A program made the translations under genes and the position numbers. The notes beneath the pieces are model-generated. The model searched no databases. It was not told the DNA's origin and saw only the letters and a list, made by a program, of their open reading frames with translations. Below, piece after piece: positions 1-5,101 of a stretch of 5,659 nucleotides of DNA. The DNA is from Chloroflexota bacterium (GTDB lineage: Bacteria > Chloroflexota > Dehalococcoidia > Tepidiformales > Tepidiformaceae), in NCBI GenBank assembly GCA_963169135.1, contig CAUJEQ010000015.1, positions 1 to 5,659 on the forward strand. Reading direction: 5' to 3'. The number at the start of each line of letters is the position of its first letter. The first letter of the stretch is position 1.

Positions 1-297
1 CCCACGGCGTCTCCGACCCCTTCACCGACGCCGTCTCCGACTCCCACGGCGCGCGCCGACGGGGCGACAGTGTTCCTCGGTTCCGGGTGGAACCTGACGG
101 TGCTGCCTCCCGGCCCCGTGGAGCAGGTGATGGCGCGGGCGAACGGCTGTTACCGGGCGATCTATCAATGGTATGGCGACCGCTGGCTGCGCTATGTCCC
201 CGGGGCGCCGCAGTATGCCAACAACCTCCAGATGCTCAACGGCGGCGCCATCTGGATTGAGGGCACCGCCGCGAATTGTGGGCTCGTGCAGCTGTAG
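1..297 (+). CDS. C-terminal part of a probably secreted protein with Pro/Thr/Ser linker and GWN-type terminal domain (5' end outside window)
   Basis: The frame is open from base 1, so this is the 3' end of a longer gene; 98 residues are visible. Residues 1-16 are a low-complexity Pro-Thr-Ser linker built of PTPSP-like units. A compact aromatic-rich segment follows, with the landmarks GSGWNLTVLPPGP, YRAIYQWYGDRWLRYVPG and LNGGAIWIEG. I recall similar terminal segments (GWNL near the start, W-x-RY-x-PG in the middle, G-x-x-W-I near the end) at the C-termini of exported Chloroflexota proteins, usually after Pro/Thr linkers. That comparison is from memory and the domain has no function I can name. 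A linker of this kind suggests an extracytoplasmic location, but the signal peptide or membrane anchor would lie outside the window. A GTG at base 70 lies inside the same frame but is unlikely to be a start, because the linker continues upstream of it. The stop is 3 bases from the stop of the converging pilin gene. Confidence 0.8.
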   Translation, partial: PTASPTPSPTPSPTPTARADGATVFLGSGWNLTVLPPGPVEQVMARANGCYRAIYQWYGDRWLRYVPGAPQYANNLQMLNGGAIWIEGTAANCGLVQL

Positions 298-300
298 CGG

Positions 301-486
301 TCAGAGCAAGCTCGGCAGCTGGGTGAACCCGGGCGAATTCGCGATTGCAGCGCCGAATTGCTGGAGTGCCAGGATGCACACGAGCGCGATGAACGCGAGG
401 ATGAGCGCGTACTCGGCGAGGCCCTGGCCGGCCTCGCCGTCTCGCCTATGCGGCAATGCTCTGAGTGCAGCAAGCTTTCGCTTCAT
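301..486 (-). CDS. flp: Flp/Fap-type pilin (type IVb prepilin), small
   Basis: This 61-residue protein has the layout of a Flp (type IVb) prepilin. Residues 1-20 are a basic leader (MKRKLAALR, then HRR) ending in Gly20. The processing motif GQGLAEY follows, and then a hydrophobic helix of about 20 residues (ALILAFIALVCILAL, roughly 27-45). By the family rule, the prepilin peptidase (TadV/CpaA type) would cut after Gly20. That places Glu at +5 (E25) and Tyr at +6 (Y26) and leaves a mature pilin of about 41 residues. Such pilins assemble into Tad/Flp adhesive pili outside the membrane. The ATG at 486 is chosen over an upstream in-frame ATG at 570 because AGGGGAG lies 10 bases before it (497-503 as its complement) and the resulting leader length is normal. 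No tad/cpa assembly genes lie in the window. TadE-like minor pilins are an alternative, but those are usually longer. Confidence 0.85.
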   Translation of the reverse strand: MKRKLAALRALPHRRDGEAGQGLAEYALILAFIALVCILALQQFGAAIANSPGFTQLPSLL

Positions 487-496
487 GGTGTAGATG

Positions 497-503
497 CTCC
501 CCT
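497..503 (-). promoter_or_regulatory. Ribosome binding site of the pilin gene
   Basis: Read on the minus strand, AGGGGAG stands 10 bases before the ATG at 486. It supports the short 61-residue pilin over the 28-residue N-terminal extension that starts at 570. Confidence 0.6.
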
Positions 504-540
504 GCGAGGTCTCTCCCTGATCCAACATTCGGCAGCGGAG

Positions 541-556
541 AGCCGGGAAACCGGCT
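541..556. other. Small hairpin AGCCGG-GAAA-CCGGCT
   Basis: A perfect 6-bp inverted repeat has a 4-base loop. The loop reads GAAA (GNRA-type) in plus-strand RNA and TTTC in minus-strand RNA. It lies 65 bases past the phosphodiesterase stop and 54 bases before the pilin start, and no T-run follows in either direction. It could mark the 3' end of the phosphodiesterase transcript or sit in the pilin 5' leader. I cannot tell which, and chance is possible at this GC content. Confidence 0.3.
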
Positions 557-592
557 GTACCGGGTGCCATTCCGTGTCGCGCAGGTGACGAA

Positions 593-609
593 TTTACAGT
601 GCGTTTACA
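593..609. promoter_or_regulatory. Direct repeat TTTACA-5-TTTACA, candidate operator upstream of the pilin gene
   Basis: Two identical TTTACA hexamers (593-598 and 604-609) start 11 bases apart, about one helical turn. The surrounding sequence is GC-rich and the repeat lies in the short gap between the phosphodiesterase stop and the pilin gene. On the minus strand the copies read TGTAAA, about 110 bases before the pilin ATG. Tandem half-sites one turn apart are the usual arrangement for a dimeric regulator such as a response regulator. The regulator is unknown, and two 6-base copies are weak evidence. Confidence 0.3.
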
Positions 610-620
610 CAGGGCGGCGG

Positions 621-1583
621 CTAGAGTGTCGCCGCCGCATCTCCGGCCGCCTGTGGAGCGTCGGTGATTACCGTCCGGACTCCGGCTCGGTACAGACGCC
701 CAAGCAGCCTCGCCATATCAGGCTCGCCACTCCGCAGCGTCCAGCCAGCAAGGCTCACACCATACCGACCAAGCAACTCGCCAAGGCCGACACCCAGGCT
801 CGCGATGTGCTCGATGGTCGGGATGTCGACCATCCACTCGACCGCGGCCGGGAGAATGCCCCGGAGGTCTCCGACACGGGATTCGATGTACTCACCGGTG
901 GCGACGCGCGGGTTCGCAGCGAGTGGCGAGTCATCCCACAAACCGTGCAGCCCCAACACTCGGGGAACGACATTGCCATGACGTCCGCCCTCGCTGTGCC
1001 ATTCGAGGGTCGGGTCGAGGGCCAGGGGCAGTCCGCGCAGGTGGCGTAGGTTCCAGTGGGCCTGCGAGCCAACGAGCACGTGGCTCCTTACGGGTTGCAG
1101 GGCTGCTTCGAGCGCCCGCGCGCGCGCCTGAGTTATCGGGCGCATCAGCTTCAGGTCGACCTGCAGGACGGTGTTGCTGCCGCGAATGCGGTCCACCACC
1201 TCTTCGAGGAAACAAAGGCGGACGCGTTCGTCCTGGCGGTAGCGCAGTGGTGCCGCGGCCACACGATCGAGGGTGTCGACCTTCCCGGTCCCGGTGGTCT
1301 CGTGGTCAAGGCGGCCATCGTGGAACACGAGCATCGCGTCATCGGCGAGAAAGCGGACATCAATCTCGAGGCGGGGGACCCGGGCGGTGACGCATTCGTC
1401 GACGGCCTGGAGCGAGTTCGGGACATGGCGGCCCGAGAGCGTGGCGCTGTGGCAGCTGAACAGCCTGCGGCTGCCGTAGATGACGGGTGCGAACGGTGAG
1501 CCGTCGCCGGTGTCCACAGCGCGGCAGTGTAGGCCCGGGCGTGATAACGCACAGCGGGCGTTGCCAATGCCGTGCCCGCCCAT
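621..1583 (-). CDS. Glycerophosphodiester phosphodiesterase (GDPD)-family protein with altered active-site motifs
   Basis: The family hydrolyses glycerophosphodiesters to glycerol-3-phosphate and an alcohol in a metal-dependent TIM barrel. From the ATG at 1583 the protein has 320 residues. Family landmarks seen in order are: His45 (CHSAT, where HRG is usual); PNSLQAV (55-61, usually PENT/S); LEIDVR with E73 and D75; VFHDGRL with H88-D89; TTGTGKVDTL (96-105); VDLK (142-145, where IEIK is common); a C-terminal GWTLRSGEPD (280-289) and AGVRTVITDAP (300-310), the usual last strand. The two histidines and the E-x-D pair remain, but the Arg next to the first His is Ser and the later Glu is Asp. Activity is therefore uncertain. 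The start is unclear: an in-frame stop directly precedes the ATG at 1583, neither that ATG nor the GTG at 1517 has a Shine-Dalgarno sequence, and residues 1-40 look unconserved. The GTG would give 298 residues. No signal peptide is evident, so a cytoplasmic location is likely. Confidence 0.82.
   Translation of the reverse strand: MGGHGIGNARCALSRPGLHCRAVDTGDGSPFAPVIYGSRRLFSCHSATLSGRHVPNSLQAVDECVTARVPRLEIDVRFLADDAMLVFHDGRLDHETTGTGKVDTLDRVAAAPLRYRQDERVRLCFLEEVVDRIRGSNTVLQVDLKLMRPITQARARALEAALQPVRSHVLVGSQAHWNLRHLRGLPLALDPTLEWHSEGGRHGNVVPRVLGLHGLWDDSPLAANPRVATGEYIESRVGDLRGILPAAVEWMVDIPTIEHIASLGVGLGELLGRYGVSLAGWTLRSGEPDMARLLGRLYRAGVRTVITDAPQAAGDAAATL
1526..1531 (-). promoter_or_regulatory. Possible -10 element (TACACT) for a leaderless GDPD-family transcript
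   Basis: On the minus strand TACACT lies 8 bases before the GTG at 1517, the spacing expected if transcription began at that GTG. No good -35 hexamer is seen about 17 bases upstream. It is noted only because neither candidate start of the gene has a ribosome binding site. Confidence 0.15.
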
Positions 1584-1585
1584 TC

Positions 1586-1589
1586 AGGA
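1586..1589 (+). promoter_or_regulatory. Ribosome binding site that decides the methyltransferase start
   Basis: AGGA stands 8 bases before the ATG at 1598, which is good spacing. The in-frame ATG at 1589 overlaps this site and so has no usable Shine-Dalgarno sequence. This favours the 335-residue product starting MDDLEAGRF. Confidence 0.6.
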
Positions 1590-1597
1590 TGAACTGG

Positions 1598-2605
1598 ATG
1601 GATGACCTCGAAGCTGGCCGGTTCCGGATCTATGCCTTGCAGGACGGCGCGGTGCGGGCGCAAGCCCTCGCCTTTGCACTGACCATCGGCCTCTTCGATC
1701 GGCTGGAGCGGGAGCCGATGACCCGCGAGGCTATCGGGACAGTTTTCGGCCTGGCGCCCAGGGTGCTGCCAGCGTTCCTTGCGTTCCTGGCGAGCAACGG
1801 GCTCGTGGAACGGACAGCAGATGGGCAATTCGCCAACACACCGGCCTCGTCAGCCTTCCTGGTGCGAAGCAGCACCCGGTATGCCGGGGGGCGCGGGTTG
1901 CTGTTCCAGGGTTTTTACCAGGCGATCGCCCATCTCCCCGAAAGTCTCGCGAGCGGACAGCCATGGACGGCGGCAGGCCAACACGACATGTTTTCCGGGT
2001 TTAGCCCGGAGCAGCAGCGCTGGTTTGCGGAGGGGATGTACGCCAATGCGGTCCACGGCGGCCGGAGCCTGGCAGAAGTTGTGGATTTCTCACATTTTCA
2101 GCGTTTGCTCGATGTTGGCGGGAACGCTGGCGGATACGCCATCGCGCTTGCGCGTGCGAACCCCCGGCTCCGGGCGACCATCTTCGACCTCGCCCCTGTA
2201 CGGGAGCTGGCGCTGGAGCGCATCGACGCTGCGGGGCTGGCCGACCGCATCGACTTCGCCGTGGGGTCGTTCTTCGAAAACGAGTTGCCGCGGGGCCATG
2301 ATGTCGTGCTGCTTTCGAGCATCCTGCACGACTGGGACGACGAGGACTGCATAGCGATCCTGAGGCGCTGCTACCGGGGAATCGAGCCAGGAGGAACGGT
2401 CGTGGTGGCTGAGCCGATGCTGGCGGAGGACGCGACCGGGCCGGACCACCCGGCGGCGAGCGGACTAACGATGGCACTCCTCGGCGGTGAGAACCGGACA
2501 CGGAAGCGCATCGCGGAGATGCTTGGCAGTGCCGGTTTCACGCGCACCTGGGTGTCGGATTTATTGCCACAGAACAGCGTGGTTACGGCGCTCCGGCCGC
2601 AGTGA
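1598..2605 (+). CDS. SAM-dependent O-methyltransferase, plant-type/family 2 (CrtF/acetylserotonin O-methyltransferase-like)
   Basis: The product has 335 residues, the usual size for this family. An N-terminal winged-helix dimerisation domain (about 1-90) includes ALTIGLFDRLE, a basic helix and FLASNGLVER. The Rossmann SAM-binding domain has motif I LLDVGGNAGGYAIALA (170-185), an acidic end to strand 2 in IFDLAPV (195-201), and VGSFFENELPRGHDVVLLSSILHDWDDEDC (222-251). His244 in LHDWDDE is the residue that serves as catalytic base in characterised plant-type members. EPGGTVVVAEPM (263-274) closes the core. Motif I has Asn-Ala where the family usually has GGxG, a mild change that should still bind SAM. 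The acceptor cannot be read from sequence; relatives methylate phenols, carotenoid hydroxyls and polyketide hydroxyls. The gene stands alone, head-to-head with the phosphodiesterase and with no biosynthetic genes beside it. No intrinsic terminator follows the stop. Confidence 0.9.
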   Translation: MDDLEAGRFRIYALQDGAVRAQALAFALTIGLFDRLEREPMTREAIGTVFGLAPRVLPAFLAFLASNGLVERTADGQFANTPASSAFLVRSSTRYAGGRGLLFQGFYQAIAHLPESLASGQPWTAAGQHDMFSGFSPEQQRWFAEGMYANAVHGGRSLAEVVDFSHFQRLLDVGGNAGGYAIALARANPRLRATIFDLAPVRELALERIDAAGLADRIDFAVGSFFENELPRGHDVVLLSSILHDWDDEDCIAILRRCYRGIEPGGTVVVAEPMLAEDATGPDHPAASGLTMALLGGENRTRKRIAEMLGSAGFTRTWVSDLLPQNSVVTALRPQ

Positions 2606-2636
2606 TACGAGCCCGTCAACGGAAAGGGAGCGATCC

Positions 2637-2678
2637 ATGTCCCGTGTCGCATACGGTCAATCACGTTATTATCGTTAA
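2637..2678 (+). CDS. Possible 13-codon ORF (MSRVAYGQSRYYR)
   Basis: An ATG at 2637 opens a 13-codon frame ending in TAA. GGGAG (2626-2630) stands 6 bases before the ATG, so the start is well formed for this genome. The peptide is basic and Tyr/Arg-rich, and I recognise no family. It lies between the methyltransferase stop and the tRNA promoter, in the most AT-rich stretch of the window. It could be a real small peptide, the stub of a decayed gene or chance. Confidence 0.2.
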   Translation: MSRVAYGQSRYYR

Positions 2679-2689
2679 GTACGCTGAAG

Positions 2690-2720
2690 TTGCCGCGTAG
2701 CAAATGGCGCGTGATATACT
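2690..2720 (+). promoter_or_regulatory. Promoter of the tRNA-Lys/tRNA-Leu cluster
   Basis: The -10 TATACT (2715-2720) matches the sigma-70 consensus at 5 of 6 positions and has an extended TG one base upstream (2712-2713). The -35 candidate TTGCCG (2690-2695) is 19 bases away, a little long. Transcription would start near 2727, about 10 bases before the tRNA-Lys 5' end. The segment between -10 and start is CCCGCGCG. Such GC-rich discriminators are known at stable-RNA promoters under stringent (ppGpp) control, so growth-rate control is a reasonable inference. Confidence 0.6.
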
Positions 2721-2736
2721 CCCGCGCGTCCTGAGG

Positions 2737-2812
2737 GGGCCGCTAGCTCAACTGGCAGAGCAGCTGACTCTTAATCAGCCGGTTGGAGGTTCGAGTCCTC
2801 CGCGGCTCACCA
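2737..2812 (+). tRNA. tRNA-Lys (anticodon CTT), CCA encoded
   Basis: The full cloverleaf can be folded by hand. The acceptor GGGCCGC pairs with GCGGCTC (one G-U pair), and the D-stem is GCTC/GAGC. The anticodon stem GCTGA/TCAGC has the loop CTCTTAA, giving anticodon CTT, which reads AAG. The T-stem is GGAGG/CCTCC with loop TTCGAGT. A73 is followed by an encoded CCA. The gene is 76 bases with no gaps or mismatches that would question function. Confidence 0.97.
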
Positions 2813-2832
2813 GCTCCCTGTTTCCGAACTGC

Positions 2833-2852
2833 GGGCCTGCTCCGGCGGGCCT
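2833..2852 (+). other. Hairpin in the spacer between the two tRNA genes
   Basis: GGCCTGC (2834-2840) and GCGGGCC (2845-2851) form a 7-bp stem with one G-U pair and a TCCG loop; a further G-U pair could extend it to 2833/2852. No T-run follows, so it is not a standard terminator. In a joint tRNA precursor it would separate the two cloverleaves and might affect processing. Confidence 0.35.
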
Positions 2853-2862
2853 GGCCACTTGT

Positions 2863-2944
2863 GGGGAAGTGTCGGAATTGGCAGACGAGCATGACTTAGG
2901 ATCATGTGCCGCAAGGCGTAGGAGTTCGAGTCTCCTCTTCCCCA
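2863..2944 (+). tRNA. tRNA-Leu (anticodon TAG), CCA not encoded
   Basis: This is a class II tRNA of 82 bases. The acceptor GGGGAAG pairs with CTTCCCC, and the D-stem is TCG/CGA around a long loop containing GG. The anticodon stem CATGA/TCATG has the loop CTTAGGA, giving anticodon TAG, which reads CTA and by wobble other CTN codons. A long variable arm (GCC-GCAA-GGC core) is typical of Leu. The T-stem is AGGAG/CTCCT with loop TTCGAGT, and the discriminator is A at 2944. The next bases are TATA, so the CCA end must be added enzymatically, unlike the neighbouring tRNA-Lys. It lies 50 bases after tRNA-Lys and is probably on the same transcript. Confidence 0.96.
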
Positions 2945-2950
2945 TATACT
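2945..2950 (+). promoter_or_regulatory. Possible -10 element (TATACT) for the oppDF operon
   Basis: TATACT occurs directly after the tRNA-Leu discriminator base and repeats exactly the -10 hexamer of the tRNA promoter. Start would fall near 2957, giving a leader of about 60 bases. No convincing -35 is seen, and a 17-base spacer would place it inside the T-arm of tRNA-Leu. The alternative is read-through from the tRNA promoter. Confidence 0.3.
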
Positions 2951-2966
2951 CGAAAATCGGAATGCC

Positions 2967-3002
2967 GCGGCGCTTGGCCGCTCTGCCCGGTGGGTTGGGC
3001 AG
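2967..3002 (+). promoter_or_regulatory. Two tandem hairpins in the leader of the oppDF operon
   Basis: GCGGC-GCTTG-GCCGC (2967-2981) is followed one base later by CTGCCC-(8 bases)-GGGCAG (2983-3002). The second stem ends 5 bases before the AGGAG ribosome binding site at 3008-3012. No T-run follows, so these are not terminators by themselves. They may influence translation or mRNA stability, or be chance pairings in GC-rich DNA. No known riboswitch core is recognised. Confidence 0.3.
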
Positions 3003-3017
3003 GCGAAAGGAGAAGGG

Positions 3018-4002
3018 ATGGCGCTACTCGAGGTCAAAGACCTGCGGACGTACTTCTACACGCAGGAAGGGATCGTCAAAGCTGTTGACGGGACTTCTTA
3101 TGTCGTGGAAGAAGGCGAAACGCTCGGACTGGTGGGGGAATCGGGATGCGGCAAGAGTGTCTCCGCCCTGTCGATCCTTCGCCTCATCCCGCAACCCCCG
3201 GGAAAGATCGTCTCCGGTGAGATCATCTTCCAGGGGCGCGACATCCTGAAGCTTGACGAGGACGAGATCCGGAAGATCCGCGGCAACGAGATTGCCATGG
3301 TGTTCCAGGAGCCAATGACCTCGTTGAACCCGGTGCTGACGATCGGCCGGCAGATGACCGAAGCCCTGGAGCTCCACATGGACCTTCACGGCAAGGCCGC
3401 ACGCGACCGCGCCGCCGAGCTGCTGGAGATGGTAGGCATCCCCGAGGCGCGCAATCGCCTCGACGACTACCCGCACCAGTTTTCGGGCGGTATGCGCCAA
3501 CGCGTGATGATCGCGATGGCGATGAGCTGCAACCCGAAGCTGCTGCTGGCGGACGAGCCGACGACCGCACTGGACGTGACCATCCAGGCACAGATCCTGG
3601 ACGTCATGAGCCGCCTGAGCCGGGAGTTCGGGACGGCCGTGATCATCATCACGCACAACCTGGGCGTGGTAGCCCGGTACGCCGACCGCGTGAACGTGAT
3701 GTATGCGGGCAAGGTGATCGAGACAGCCTCGGCGACGGAGCTTTACGGCAACCCGAAGCACCCTTACACGGTTGGGCTGCTGAACTCGGTCCCGCGCCTG
3801 GACGAAACGCGGAAAGAGAAGCTGGTCCCGATCGAGGGCCTACCACCGGACCTCGCCCACCTGCCGCCCGGGTGTCCCTTCTACCCCCGCTGCGGGTGGC
3901 GAGTCGACCGCTGCACAGAGGAATACCCGCCCTTCAACCTGGTCGCCGAGAAGCACTATGCAGCGTGCTGGGAAGCGGAACGCGTTCATCGGGAGGTGCC
4001 AG

Positions 4003-4019
<17 letters not shown>
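3018..4019 (+). CDS. oppD: Peptide/nickel ABC importer ATPase, OppD/DppD type
   Basis: This 333-residue ATPase would energise an Opp/Dpp-family importer at the inner face of the membrane as one half of a heterodimer with the next gene's product. Nucleotide-binding motifs are complete: Walker A GESGCGKS (40-47), Q-loop Gln97 in VFQEPMTSLNP, signature FSGGMRQR (155-162), Walker B LLLADEP with catalytic Glu180, D-loop ALD (184-186) and switch His213. The C-terminal oligopeptide-transporter extension starts at NPKHPYTVGLLNSVP (245-259). It carries four cysteines, C286, C292, C299 and C317, spaced C-x5-C-x6-C-x17-C; in a characterised DppD this motif binds a 4Fe-4S cluster. Length is normal for the family. 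The ATG at 3018 has AGGAG 5 bases upstream. Substrate (di- or oligopeptide, nickel or another solute) cannot be told from the ATPase, so the symbol is by family. The 3' end overlaps the next gene by 17 bases, implying coupled translation. Confidence 0.95.
3991..3996 (+). promoter_or_regulatory. Ribosome binding site that decides the oppF-type start (TTG at 4003)
   Basis: GGGAGG lies within the last codons of the upstream ATPase gene, 6 bases before a TTG at 4003. The only upstream in-frame ATG, at 3958, lacks such a site and would lengthen the overlap to 62 bases. A TTG start would be a weak initiator suited to translational coupling. Confidence 0.6.
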
Positions 4020-5031
<1,012 letters not shown>

Positions 5032-5047
5032 CGGCGAGTCACAACGC

Positions 5048-5089
5048 AAAAAGAGAAAGGGCTGCCGGTTGGCAGCCCTTTCTCTTTTT
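5048..5089. terminator. Bidirectional intrinsic terminator between oppF and the kinase gene
   Basis: A perfect 19-bp inverted repeat (arms 5048-5066 and 5071-5089) has the loop GGTT. The GC-rich core GGGCTGCC/GGCAGCCC sits at the loop end, and the outer arms are A-rich on the left and T-rich on the right. In either direction the RNA therefore ends in a run of five U. It lies between two convergent stops (5031 plus, 5102 minus) and can end both transcripts. Confidence 0.93.
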
Positions 5090-5101
5090 CCCATCGCCGC
5101 C

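Noticed and set aside
465..1049. Plus-strand frame of 194 codons over the pilin start and the GDPD-family 3' part
   Set aside because: It is antisense to a gene with GDPD landmarks, has no ribosome binding site, and its product has no domain.
1543..1548. GATAAC as a -10 element for the methyltransferase gene
   Set aside because: It matches the consensus poorly, has no -35 at suitable spacing and lies inside the GDPD-family coding region.
1151..1828. Minus-strand frame of 225 codons spanning the GDPD-family and methyltransferase starts
   Set aside because: It crosses the starts of two supported divergent genes and has a low-complexity Ser/Arg/Pro product with no recognisable domain.
2001..2501. 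Minus-strand frame of 166 codons inside the methyltransferase gene
   Set aside because: It is antisense to the SAM-binding domain, and its product is Pro/Arg/Ser-rich as expected of a shadow frame.
2833..2852. Inter-tRNA hairpin as a transcription terminator
   Set aside because: No T-run follows the stem and a second tRNA gene begins 11 bases later, so termination here is unlikely.
2737..2944. tRNA genes as an integration site of a mobile element
   Set aside because: No integrase, no direct repeat of a tRNA 3' end and no foreign-looking genes follow; downstream are ordinary transporter ATPases.
3024..3761. Minus-strand frame of 245 codons opposite the oppD-type gene
   Set aside because: It is wholly antisense to a convincing ATPase gene, His/Arg/Val-rich, and has no motif of its own.
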